A program made the position numbers and the translations under genes. Positions 1 through 6,974 of a DNA stretch of 56,022 bases are shown piece after piece. The notes beneath the pieces were generated by a model. That model was not told the DNA's origin. It did not search any database and saw nothing but the letters and a program-made list of their open reading frames with translations. The first letter of the stretch is position 1. Each line of letters opens with the position of its first letter. Source of the DNA: Enterenecus faecium (GTDB taxonomy: Bacteria; Bacillota; Clostridia; Oscillospirales; Oscillospiraceae); assembly GCA_018713215.1 (NCBI GenBank), contig DVFO01000026.1:1-56022 (forward strand), written 5' to 3'.

Positions 1-224
1 TACTCGTCCCAGCTGGTGACTTGCACTTCGATGGTCACATCGGGGTTGATCTCATGATAGGCATCCGCCAGGGCCTGCATGGCATCACGCTGGGCAGTGT
101 CCCAGATCTGCATAGTCAGGGTGCCATCAGCAGATTTGTTGTTGCCGCCTCCACAGGCCGCCAGGCTCAGGGAAAGCGTGGTTGCAAGGGCAAGTGCTCC
201 TATCTTTTTCCATCGTCTCATCAT
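1..224 (-). CDS. Sugar ABC transporter substrate-binding lipoprotein, N-terminal part (runs off the left edge)
   Basis: Reading leftwards from an ATG at 224 (a second ATG follows at 221) gives 74 residues: a basic start (MMRRWKK), a hydrophobic stretch and a lipobox LAAC-G near residue 22, then a Gly/Asn linker and LTMQIWDTAQRDAMQALADAY, the usual beginning of family 1 extracellular solute-binding proteins. After lipid attachment to the cysteine it would sit on the outer face of the membrane and deliver a sugar or oligosaccharide to an ABC permease that must lie left of the window. GGAG at 230-233 is 5 bases upstream of the first ATG. Family is clear; the substrate cannot be told from this part. 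Confidence 0.85.
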   Translation of the reverse strand, partial: MMRRWKKIGALALATTLSLSLAACGGGNNKSADGTLTMQIWDTAQRDAMQALADAYHEINPDVTIEVQVTSWDE

Positions 225-899
225 TATATCTCCTTTCAAATTGTTGAATTTACCAGGATCCAACACCACATGGTTTCGGAGGTTTTGTCTCCCTTAAGCT
301 GGCCAGCTCACGACTTTTCCTCTGGTGTTTGTATAGAAAGTGTATCACCTTTTTTATGGGAATAAAATGGAGATACATTTTTTATATATACACATTTGTT
401 GTTTTACGTCAAAATAGTATATGTTACAATACACTATTACATATTTTAGTCGTATTGGCCATTTTTTGTCTACATGCACAATGGCAAATTGATAAATATG
501 ACATTTCGCACAACAAATCTCTCTCTCCTGTACCCACAGTTTTCTTCCTTTATGACAAAGCTCTTTAGTCTACATCTTCTATAGACATATCATCTCCCTC
601 ATATATATCCATAAATGTATCTAACGAGAATTCCCGACCTCCATGAACCTATCTATCTGTATATCTCTTCCTTAATTCCCATATATATTCATTTACACGA
701 ACATTCGTTCTACTTATAATCAATGCGATATCTTTATCTTATCGTTCATATAGCGCGACACACAGATGATGTACAAATAATTATCATTTTTTATATCGTG
801 CTAAGTTTAATACTCCTCCCCTAGTCGAAATCATTTCTTTCACATTTATTTCTTTGATCAGATAACGGCTTACCGACTGAAAATACACGTCTTACACGG
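225..899. other. AT-rich gene-free spacer
   Basis: About 675 bases, much more AT-rich than the flanking genes. Short open frames exist but none has a ribosome site or recognisable product. It must contain the promoter of the leftward lipoprotein gene. The palindrome at 295-310 is the only structure I see. Confidence 0.6.
295..310. promoter_or_regulatory. Palindrome upstream of the sugar-binding lipoprotein gene
   Basis: AGCTGGCCAGCT (297-308) is a perfect 12-bp palindrome, extended by an outer T/A pair. It lies about 70 bases upstream of the lipoprotein start in otherwise AT-rich DNA, which suits an operator. No regulator gene is visible here, so this is only a candidate. Confidence 0.25.
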
Positions 900-900
900 A

Positions 901-935
901 AAGGAGCACTTGCAGCGGCAAGTGCTCCTTTTTTC
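901..935 (+). terminator. Rho-independent terminator hairpin
   Basis: Arms 901-913 and 918-930 pair perfectly (13 bp, loop AGCG), followed by T's to 935. The T-run is on the plus strand, although the nearest gene end is the minus-strand gene stopping at 940. It may work in both directions or be left from a lost rightward gene. Confidence 0.75.
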
Positions 936-939
936 TTTC

Positions 940-1416
940 TTAGATATAAAGAATGGGAATGCCCACTCTCTTGGCATAGTTCACCGTATAGGCAGTCCCG
1001 CCAAACACACGGGTACAATAGGCCACACATCCTCTACTGTTATCCACCAAATAGCGATTGCGCCTCAACATACACCCACAGCGATACTCCCTTTGCAAAT
1101 ATACCACCTTATTCGCCTGCTCCAAAATCGTGTGATAGCGTCTTACCTCCTCCTCATCCCACCCCCGCTCTTGATTCTCATATGGTAAGACCATAATGAG
1201 ACGAATGTGGGGATACCGCTTTCTCAACTCTAGAACAACTTCCGCCGCCAACAGATCAAATCCCATGGCTCCCCCGCTTCCAAAATACTGTATCCCTTTT
1301 TCAATCAATTTCTGTAATACGATGTATAACCGCGCCTGGACTTCGCTCCTCTCATTCTGAGGAAGAGTTCGATGCCCAGTAAAACAACAGGTTTTATCCC
1401 TCATTCCCATCTCCAT
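940..1416 (-). CDS. SLOG (DUF1273-like) family protein
   Basis: A 158-residue protein with the SLOG/YpsA hallmarks: CCFTGHR near residue 10, then GSGGAMGFDLLAAEVV around residues 46-61 (the glycine-rich nucleotide-binding turn). A middle part IRLIMVLPYENQERGW and GCVAYCTRVFGGTAYTVNYA near the end also fit. SLOG domains bind nucleotides or nucleotide derivatives; the cellular role of this group is not settled. The start at 1416 is favoured by AAAGGAGAG upstream at about 9 bases. It is transcribed away from the XRE gene at 1520; the shared spacer holds two matching palindromes, so the two are probably regulated together. Family assignment is solid, function unknown. Confidence 0.8.
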   Translation of the reverse strand: MEMGMRDKTCCFTGHRTLPQNERSEVQARLYIVLQKLIEKGIQYFGSGGAMGFDLLAAEVVLELRKRYPHIRLIMVLPYENQERGWDEEEVRRYHTILEQANKVVYLQREYRCGCMLRRNRYLVDNSRGCVAYCTRVFGGTAYTVNYAKRVGIPILYI

Positions 1417-1434
1417 TCTCTTTCTCTCCTTTTG

Positions 1435-1452
1435 TGCACCTATATAGGTGCA
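1435..1452. promoter_or_regulatory. Palindromic operator, copy 1 (TGCAC-N8-GTGCA)
   Basis: TGCACCTATATAGGTGCA is a perfect 18-bp palindrome between the SLOG gene and the XRE gene, 19 bases upstream of the SLOG start. The same half-sites with the same 8-base gap recur at 1489-1506. The probable binder is the XRE protein encoded next door. Confidence 0.65.
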
Positions 1453-1488
1453 ATTATAAAGAAAGAATCGAATAGAATCAACACAAAC

Positions 1489-1506
1489 TGCACCAGAACT
1501 AGTGCA
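1489..1506. promoter_or_regulatory. Palindromic operator, copy 2 (TGCAC-N8-GTGCA)
   Basis: TGCACCAGAACTAGTGCA repeats the half-sites and spacing of copy 1, its centre 54 bp away (about five helical turns). Its last base is the first base of the AAGGAG ribosome site of the XRE gene, so a bound protein would block that gene's transcription start or early transcript. This suggests autorepression. Confidence 0.65.
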
Positions 1507-1519
1507 AGGAGTGTTATCT

Positions 1520-1744
1520 ATGAATACAGAGTATGAGTACGCCCTGGGTCAGAACATCCGCACGCTGCGTCTCAAACGCGGCCTGTCCCAGGAACAGCTG
1601 GCCGCCCAGCTCCAAACCAGGGGCTGCGACATCACCCGCAGTGCCCTGGCCAAGATGGAAGTGGGCCAGCGCCACATCTACCCCGACGAGCTGAAACTTC
1701 TCCATGAACTGCTGGAAGTCTCCTATGAAGAGCTGTTTGTATAG
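1520..1744 (+). CDS. XRE-family helix-turn-helix regulator
   Basis: A 74-residue single-domain regulator: GQNIRTLRLKRGLSQEQLAAQLQTRG forms the first helices and recognition region of an HTH_3 domain, followed by ITRSALAKMEVGQRHIYPDEL and LLEVSYEELFV. The start is the ATG at 1520, because AAGGAG (1506-1511) lies 8 bases upstream; a GTG 18 bases earlier lies inside the operator and has no ribosome site. It is divergent from the SLOG gene and sits directly behind operator copy 2. It most likely represses itself and the SLOG gene; any ligand is unknown. Confidence 0.85.
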   Translation: MNTEYEYALGQNIRTLRLKRGLSQEQLAAQLQTRGCDITRSALAKMEVGQRHIYPDELKLLHELLEVSYEELFV

Positions 1745-1791
1745 CCCGCCACTCCCCTGAAAAAATTTTTTGAAAAATCTCAATTTGCCTC

Positions 1792-1820
1792 TTTACAAAC
1801 AGGCACCCCTGTGGTATTCT
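1792..1820 (+). promoter_or_regulatory. Sigma-A type promoter of perR-rubrerythrin
   Basis: TTTACA (1792-1797), 17 bases, TATTCT (1815-1820). Good spacing, just upstream of the operator-like palindrome and the perR ribosome site. Confidence 0.65.
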
Positions 1821-1822
1821 CT

Positions 1823-1843
1823 TAACAAGAACAGTTCCTGTTA
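1823..1843. promoter_or_regulatory. Near-perfect 21-bp palindrome, probable PerR autoregulatory site
   Basis: Arms TAACAAGAAC and GTTCCTGTTA around a central A pair at 9 of 10 positions. It covers the expected transcription start, between the -10 box and the GAGGTG ribosome site of perR. It differs from the classical Bacillus PerR box (TTATAAT-N-ATTATAA), so the binding protein is inferred from position only. Confidence 0.5.
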
Positions 1844-1857
1844 GCGAGGTGACAGCA

Positions 1858-2250
1858 ATGATCTGCAGACGCAGCGTAAAGCGCGACGCCATGCTGGACT
1901 TGCTGCGAAGCACCGACTGCCACCCCTCGGCAGACTGGATCTTTCAGCAGCTCCGGCCCTTGTATCCAGACCTGAGTCTGGGCACAGTGTACCGCAATCT
2001 CAACCAGCTGTGTGAGCATGGACTCATCAAGCGGGTGGGAACGGTGAATGGCCAAGAGCGGTATGACGGGGATGTGAGTCCCCACGCACACTTTGTGTGC
2101 CACTGCTGCGGTTCCGTTCTGGACCTGCCTCCCAGTCCCCCCACCCAGGGGTATGTGGAGGAATGCAGCAAACAATTTGGGTTCGAAGCAACAAGCTATG
2201 AGGTTCATGTCTTTGGCCTGTGTCAGGCCTGCAAAAAATTAAAACAGTGA
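1858..2250 (+). CDS. perR: Fur/PerR-family metal-dependent repressor
   Basis: A 130-residue Fur-family protein: N-terminal winged helix (HPSADWIFQQLRPLYP, LSLGTVYRNLNQLCEHGLI), then ERYDGD, SPHAHFVCHCCG and a terminal CQAC pair. These provide the structural Zn(Cys)4 site and the regulatory metal site. The Asp in RYDG corresponds to the Asp that marks peroxide-sensing PerR in Bacillus, and the next gene is a peroxide reductase, so PerR is preferred over Fur or Zur. The ATG at 1858 is chosen because GAGGTG lies 6 bases upstream; the upstream GTG is part of that ribosome site. Probably represses its own operon until peroxide oxidises the metal site. Confidence 0.82.
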   Translation: MICRRSVKRDAMLDLLRSTDCHPSADWIFQQLRPLYPDLSLGTVYRNLNQLCEHGLIKRVGTVNGQERYDGDVSPHAHFVCHCCGSVLDLPPSPPTQGYVEECSKQFGFEATSYEVHVFGLCQACKKLKQ

Positions 2251-2264
2251 AGGAGATTATTATC

Positions 2265-2852
2265 ATGAAGAAATGGATTTGCCCCGTCTGCGGTTACATT
2301 CACGAGGGAGAGACCGCTCCCGCCGAGTGCCCTGTCTGCCACGTCCCCGGCTCCAAGTTCATTGAGCAGAGCGGCGAGCTGAAGCTGGCTGCCGAGCACG
2401 AGTACGGCATCTACGGCAAGACTGTCAAGAACAACGAGAACATCAGCGACGAGGACAAGGCTTACATCCGTGAGCAGCTGATGGCCAACTTCACCGGCGA
2501 GTGCTCCGAGGTTGGTATGTACCTGTGCATGGCCCGCATCGCTCACCGTGAGGGTTACCCCGAGATCGGTCTGTACTGGGAGAAGGCCGCCTTTGAGGAG
2601 GCCGAGCACGCCGCTAAGTTCGCCGAGCTGCTGGGCGAGGAGCTGGAGCCCAACATGAAGGCCTCCACCAAGGACAACCTGGCCTGGCGTGTGGACTGCG
2701 AGTTCGGCGCTACCCAGGGCAAGATGGACCTGGCTCTGTGCGCCAAGAAGAACGGCCTGGACGCCATCCACGATACCGTCCACGAGATGGCTCGCGACGA
2801 GGCCCGCCACGGCAAGGCTCTGAAGGGTCTGCTGGAGCGTTACTTCAAGTAA
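2265..2852 (+). CDS. Reverse rubrerythrin (NADH-dependent peroxide reductase)
   Basis: A 195-residue protein with the rubredoxin module first: CPVCGY and CPVCHVPG give the FeS4 cysteines within residues 6-25. A ferritin-like diiron domain follows, with metal-ligand motifs ECSEVGMY, EEAEHA and ARDEARH. This domain order is that of the reverse rubrerythrins of anaerobic clostridia, which reduce hydrogen peroxide and oxygen in the cytoplasm using electrons from NADH via a partner reductase. AAGGAG 8-9 bases before the ATG, and a 14-base gap from perR, show one operon under peroxide control. Codon use is that of a highly expressed gene. Confidence 0.92.
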   Translation: MKKWICPVCGYIHEGETAPAECPVCHVPGSKFIEQSGELKLAAEHEYGIYGKTVKNNENISDEDKAYIREQLMANFTGECSEVGMYLCMARIAHREGYPEIGLYWEKAAFEEAEHAAKFAELLGEELEPNMKASTKDNLAWRVDCEFGATQGKMDLALCAKKNGLDAIHDTVHEMARDEARHGKALKGLLERYFK

Positions 2853-2863
2853 GAGACTTCCCT

Positions 2864-2899
2864 ACTTCCCTGGACTTCGGTCCAGGGAAGTGCTTTTTT
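2864..2899 (+). terminator. Terminator of perR-rubrerythrin
   Basis: A 12-bp perfect stem (2864-2875 with 2880-2891, loop TTCG) followed by a T-run at 2894-2899, starting 12 bases after the rubrerythrin stop. Confidence 0.92.
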
Positions 2900-3475
2900 A
2901 TTCGTTCCCGGGCTTCGGCTCGGGATTTTTTCTCCCATTCAGACCTGCCAGTCTGGCGGGGACGCCCCCGCTGGGGGTTCCTTTTGCTCGGTCAAAAGGA
3001 ACCAAAACCCGCTTAGGGCGTTCCCCCCTAAGAACCTCCCTTGGGGTACGAGGCTGGAACTGCGTCAAGGCTATTCCGGCCCGTCACCCTTGTTATGGCT
3101 CCTGTCTCTGCCACCACACCAGGCTCCCTAGGCAGCTGGCCCTATAACTGGACCATCTCCACATCCGGGCCTCCCCTGGAGAAGCGGCGTTTCCGCCGCC
3201 GGGAGCCAGGCTTCCGCTCTCTGGGAACAGCGGCGCACCAGGGTGAGGCCCTGGCAATAGAAGGACAACCACACAGAGAAGCAGATACGTTCGGTAGAAT
3301 CCCCACACCATCTATGTGCCCCCACGGGCTAAGGGCCGAAAAAAGGAGAACGCAGATACACCCAGTACCGCAGGGTGGATTCCACAAGGCGGGGGAAGGC
3401 CCCGCCTTTGGCGATTCTTTCGTCTATTTCTCATCGCTGAGAAATAGACCCCCAGCGGAGCGTCCCTGGTTTGCG
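2900..3475. repeat. Hairpin-chain intergenic region without a gene
   Basis: Some 575 bases that are almost entirely inverted repeats: 2906-2925 (UUCG-capped, then T's), 2976-3003 (11-bp arms GGTTCCTTTTG / CAAAAGGAACC), 3012-3032 (CTTAGGG/CCCTAAG), a GCGGCG-tttc-CGCCGC stem near 3185, 3386-3408 (AAGGCGGGG/CCCCGCCTT) and 3422-3449 (12-bp perfect arms GTCTATTTCTCA). Open frames exist in both directions but lack ribosome sites and look like translated hairpins. It resembles a composite of short palindromic repeats rather than a decayed gene. No transposase is visible. Confidence 0.55.
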
Positions 3476-3504
3476 TTGCCTTCCCTGCCATATTTGTGTA
3501 TAAT
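3476..3504 (+). promoter_or_regulatory. Promoter of the CDF transporter gene
   Basis: TTGCCT (3476-3481), 17 bases, perfect TATAAT (3499-3504), 36 bases upstream of the TTG start. Confidence 0.65.
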
Positions 3505-3540
3505 AAAATGCTAACTATTTCATAAGGGAGGTCCTTACCA

Positions 3541-4710
3541 TTGTTGGACATCGTCCTTCGTCGTTTCATTCCCAACTACACCCAGACCCGTGACCCCGAG
3601 GTGCGGCGTCAATACGGCGTCTTCGCCGGCGGAGTGGGAATTCTCTTAAACCTGCTGCTCTTTGCGGGAAAACTCACCGCCGGACTCATCACCGGCGCCA
3701 TCTCCGTCACCGCCGACGCCTTCAACAACCTCTCCGATGCCGCCTCCTCTGTGGTCACTCTGGTGGGCTTCCGTCTGGCCGGTCAGAAGCCGGACGCCGA
3801 CCACCCCTTCGGCCATGGCCGCATGGAGTACCTCTCCGGGCTTTTGGTGTCCCTGCTCATCCTCCTGGTGGGTGTGGAGCTGGGCAAGAGCTCCATGGAG
3901 AAGATCTTACATCCCGAGGCCACCCAGCTCACCGCCCTCAGCGGCACCATTCTGGTGATCTCCATTCTGGTGAAGCTGTGGATGGGCTGGTTTAACAGCA
4001 AGCTGGGCAATCGCATCCAGTCCGAGACCCTCCGGGCCACCGCCATCGACTCCCGCTCCGACGCCCTGGCCACCTCCACCGTGCTGCTGGGCCTGGGCAT
4101 CACCCACGTCACCAGCTTGCAGCTGGACGGCTGGCTGGGTCTGCTGGTGGCAGCGTTCATCCTCAAGGCCGGCTGGTCCGCCGCCAAGGACACCATCGAC
4201 CCCCTGCTGGGCACCAATCCCGACCCGGAGATGGTGAAGGATATCCAGTCTGTCATCATGGAACACCCCCAGGTGGTGGGCATCCACGACCTCATCATCC
4301 ACGACTACGGCCCCGGGCGGCGGATGATGAGCGTCCACGCCGAGGTGTCCGATCAGACCGACGTGATGGAGGCCCACGATATCATCGACCACATCGAGCG
4401 GGAGCTGGGCGAGCGGTTCCAGATCGAGGCCGTCATCCACATGGACCCCATTCAGACCGGCAACCACCAGGTGGAGCAGCTGCGGGCCCGCACCGCTCAG
4501 TTGGCCCGGGATATCCACCCCGACCTGTCCATCCATGACTTCCGCATGACCATGGGGCCTATGTACACCAATCTGATTTTTGATCTGGTGGTTCCCTATA
4601 GCGTCACCATGCCCCCGGCCCAGGTGAAGGACGCCCTGGTCCAGGCATTGCAGGCGGAAAACCCCAATTATCACGCGGTCATTCACATTGATCGCTCTTA
4701 CGTGGTGTGA
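3541..4710 (+). CDS. Cation diffusion facilitator (CDF) metal exporter
   Basis: A 389-residue CDF transporter that exports divalent metal (Mn, Fe, Zn or Co) in exchange for protons. The six-helix domain carries the two metal-binding motifs: DAFNNLSDAASS in helix 2 and DSRSDALATS in helix 5. HPFGHGRMEYLSG lies between helices 2 and 3. A cytoplasmic ferredoxin-like domain follows from about residue 210, with a further C-terminal extension (LARDIHPDLSIHDFRMTMGP), so it is longer than the usual 290-residue members. Start: TTG at 3541, 9 bases after GGGAGG; no ATG is suitably placed. It stands alone behind its own promoter. Metal specificity cannot be decided here; the Asn in helix 2 in place of His argues against a typical zinc exporter. 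Confidence 0.88.
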   Translation: MLDIVLRRFIPNYTQTRDPEVRRQYGVFAGGVGILLNLLLFAGKLTAGLITGAISVTADAFNNLSDAASSVVTLVGFRLAGQKPDADHPFGHGRMEYLSGLLVSLLILLVGVELGKSSMEKILHPEATQLTALSGTILVISILVKLWMGWFNSKLGNRIQSETLRATAIDSRSDALATSTVLLGLGITHVTSLQLDGWLGLLVAAFILKAGWSAAKDTIDPLLGTNPDPEMVKDIQSVIMEHPQVVGIHDLIIHDYGPGRRMMSVHAEVSDQTDVMEAHDIIDHIERELGERFQIEAVIHMDPIQTGNHQVEQLRARTAQLARDIHPDLSIHDFRMTMGPMYTNLIFDLVVPYSVTMPPAQVKDALVQALQAENPNYHAVIHIDRSYVV

Positions 4711-4815
4711 ATTTACAAAAACTTCTCCACTTCGCCAAAAAAGCAGGATATAATACTGGTATCATAAAAAATTTAGGGAGAGCCCCTCTCCGCAGAAAAA
4801 GAAAGGGTGACACGT

Positions 4816-5499
4816 ATGCCCCGTAAGGTATTGATCGTGGAAGATGACAAGAACATTGCCGACCTGATGCGTCTGTATCTGGAAAAGGAGTCCATGGACT
4901 GTCAGGTGGCCAACGACGGACTGGTGGGTTTGGAGAAGTTCCAACAGTTCCAGCCCGACCTGGTGATGCTGGACATCATGCTGCCCGGCATGGACGGCTG
5001 GTCCATCTGCCGCAAAATCCGGGAGACCTCCAAGGTGCCCATCATCATGCTCACCGCCAAGGGCGAGCTGGAGGACAAGGTCAACGGCCTGGAGCTGGGC
5101 GCCGACGACTATATCACCAAGCCCTTTGAGATGAAGGAAGTGCTGGCCCGGGTCCACGCCGTGCTGCGCCGATACGGCGAAGAGGAGCAGAAGGAGAAAA
5201 AGCTGGTGTTTGACAAGCTGGTCATCAACCTGGACTCCTACGAGCTGCTGGTGGACGGCAAGCGGGTGGACACCCCGCCCAAAGAGCTGGAGCTTCTGTA
5301 CCATCTGGCCTCCTCCCCCAACCGGGTCTTCACCCGCAACCAGCTGCTGGACGAGGTGTGGGGCTTTGACTACTTCGGCGACAGCCGCACCGTGGACGTA
5401 CACATCAAGCGTCTGCGGGAAAAGCTGGAGGGCGTCAGCGACAAGTGGAGCCTGAAAACCGTGTGGGGCGTGGGCTACAAGTTTGAGTCCAACAGCTAA
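4816..5499 (+). CDS. OmpR/PhoB-family response regulator
   Basis: A 227-residue regulator: receiver domain with acidic pocket D10-D11, phospho-acceptor D53 (MLDIMLPGMDG) and K102 (TKPFEM), then a winged-helix DNA-binding domain (NRVFTRNQLLDEVWGFDYFGDSRTVDVHIKRLREKL). ATG 4816 is chosen over the upstream GTG at 4807, which is part of the AAAGGGTG ribosome site. A TATAAT box lies at 4749-4754. The partner kinase follows 27 bases downstream, then an HtrA protease, an order reminiscent of envelope-stress systems such as CssRS or CiaRH. Targets are not visible. Confidence 0.9.
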   Translation: MPRKVLIVEDDKNIADLMRLYLEKESMDCQVANDGLVGLEKFQQFQPDLVMLDIMLPGMDGWSICRKIRETSKVPIIMLTAKGELEDKVNGLELGADDYITKPFEMKEVLARVHAVLRRYGEEEQKEKKLVFDKLVINLDSYELLVDGKRVDTPPKELELLYHLASSPNRVFTRNQLLDEVWGFDYFGDSRTVDVHIKRLREKLEGVSDKWSLKTVWGVGYKFESNS

Positions 5500-5526
5500 C
5501 CCCACAGAGCAGGAGGTGCCTCATCC

Positions 5527-6951
5527 ATGAAATCCATGTATGGACGGCAATTTGCCACCATGGCCGGAATGGTCCTGCTGTCCTTTCTCCTGTTGGGCGC
5601 ATCCTTCGCCGCCCTGAGCTACCAGTACACCCTCCAGGAAAAGCAGGACACCCTCATGCGCAATGCCAAGTACATTGCAGAATATACGTCCTACGCCGCC
5701 AACAACAACGGCAGCACCGTGTGGACCACTGACGAGTTTCAGCAATACATCTCCACGGTGGCCCAGGTGGCCGACTCCCACATCATCGTGGCCACCAACG
5801 ACGGCACCATTCTCTTTGCCACCGACGGCAAACATGTGCTGTATAACATGACCTCCCGGAACATGCCCAATGACATCGTCAACGCTGTCATCAACGACAA
5901 GGTCTATGAGGGCATGACCACCCTAAATGGGATGTACTCCAGCGCCCGGTTCATGGTGGGCCTGCCTGTCTCCAGTTCCAGCGGATACCTGCAAGGGCTG
6001 GTGTTCTTCTCCACCAACACCTCGGACATCACCGCCATGTGGCGGGACCTGTCCGCCATCTTCGTGGTAGTGGCCTGCGCGGTCATCCTGGTGGCCGCCA
6101 TTCTCAGCTCGGTGACCAGTATGCACCAGTCCAAGCCCATGAAGGAGATCGCCGCCGCTGCCCGTCAGTTCGGACTGGGCAAGCTGGACGTGCGAGTGGA
6201 CGTGGGCAACCGCCGGGACGAGATTGGCGAGCTGGCCGAGGCCTTCAACGCCATGGCCGAGTCCCTGTCCAAGAGCGAACAGCGGCGCAGCGAGTTCATC
6301 GCCAACGTCTCCCATGAGCTGAAAACCCCCATGACCACCATTGCTGGCTTTGCCGACGGCATTCTGGACGGCACCATTCCCCACGACCGGGAGCGGGAGT
6401 ATCTGAGCATCATTTCCTCGGAGACCCGGCGGCTGTCCCGGCTGGTGCGGTCTATGCTGGACCTATCCCGGCTCCAGTCCGACGAGCGGGCCCCCCAGCA
6501 GCAGTTTGACCTGGGCGAGACCATGCTGCGCACCCTGGTGAGTCTGGAGGGCAAAATCAACCAGAAGCACCTGGAGGTGGCCACCAACCTTCCGGAAGAG
6601 CCGGTGATGGTGTGGGGCGACCAGGATGCCATCACCCAGGTGTGCTACAACCTGCTGGACAACGCCATCAAGTTCTCCCAGGAGGAGGGCACCCTGTCCC
6701 TGTCCATCGTCCCCAAGGGCTCCAAGGCCACGGTGTCGGTGAGCAACCAGGGCAAGACCATTCCCCCGGAGGAACTGGACCTCATCTTCGACCGCTTCCA
6801 CAAGGCCGACCACTCCCGCAGTGAAAATCGGGACGGCGTGGGACTGGGTCTGTATATCGTCAAAACCATTCTCAACAGCCACAAAGAGACCATCACCTGC
6901 ACCAGTCAGGACGGTCTGACCACCTTTACCTTCAGTCTGCCCCGGGCATGA
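5527..6951 (+). CDS. Membrane sensor histidine kinase
   Basis: A 474-residue kinase: helix 1 at about residues 12-33, an extracytoplasmic sensor of about 140 residues (34-172), helix 2 at 175-196, HAMP (about 200-250), dimerisation/phosphoacceptor domain with H263 (FIANVSHELKTPMTT), and an ATPase domain with the N-box NLLDNAIKFS and GVGLGLYIV near the end. Ribosome site AGGAGGTG upstream of the ATG. It phosphorylates the regulator encoded just before it. Its stop overlaps the region of the HtrA gene start, implying one transcript. Likely senses envelope or cell-wall state, by analogy with other kinase-HtrA operons; the signal is unknown. Confidence 0.9.
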   Translation: MKSMYGRQFATMAGMVLLSFLLLGASFAALSYQYTLQEKQDTLMRNAKYIAEYTSYAANNNGSTVWTTDEFQQYISTVAQVADSHIIVATNDGTILFATDGKHVLYNMTSRNMPNDIVNAVINDKVYEGMTTLNGMYSSARFMVGLPVSSSSGYLQGLVFFSTNTSDITAMWRDLSAIFVVVACAVILVAAILSSVTSMHQSKPMKEIAAAARQFGLGKLDVRVDVGNRRDEIGELAEAFNAMAESLSKSEQRRSEFIANVSHELKTPMTTIAGFADGILDGTIPHDREREYLSIISSETRRLSRLVRSMLDLSRLQSDERAPQQQFDLGETMLRTLVSLEGKINQKHLEVATNLPEEPVMVWGDQDAITQVCYNLLDNAIKFSQEEGTLSLSIVPKGSKATVSVSNQGKTIPPEELDLIFDRFHKADHSRSENRDGVGLGLYIVKTILNSHKETITCTSQDGLTTFTFSLPRA

Positions 6952-6974
6952 ATCTGATTCAGGAGGCGTTTGCC

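Noticed and set aside
329..568. A 79-codon frame in the AT-rich spacer (MYRKCITFFMGIKW...)
   Set aside because: No ribosome site and no recognisable fold; expected by chance in AT-rich DNA.
2738..3575. Overlapping 70-160 codon frames on both strands in the hairpin region
   Set aside because: None has a ribosome site; their sequences are read through inverted repeats, and the frames do not resemble proteins.
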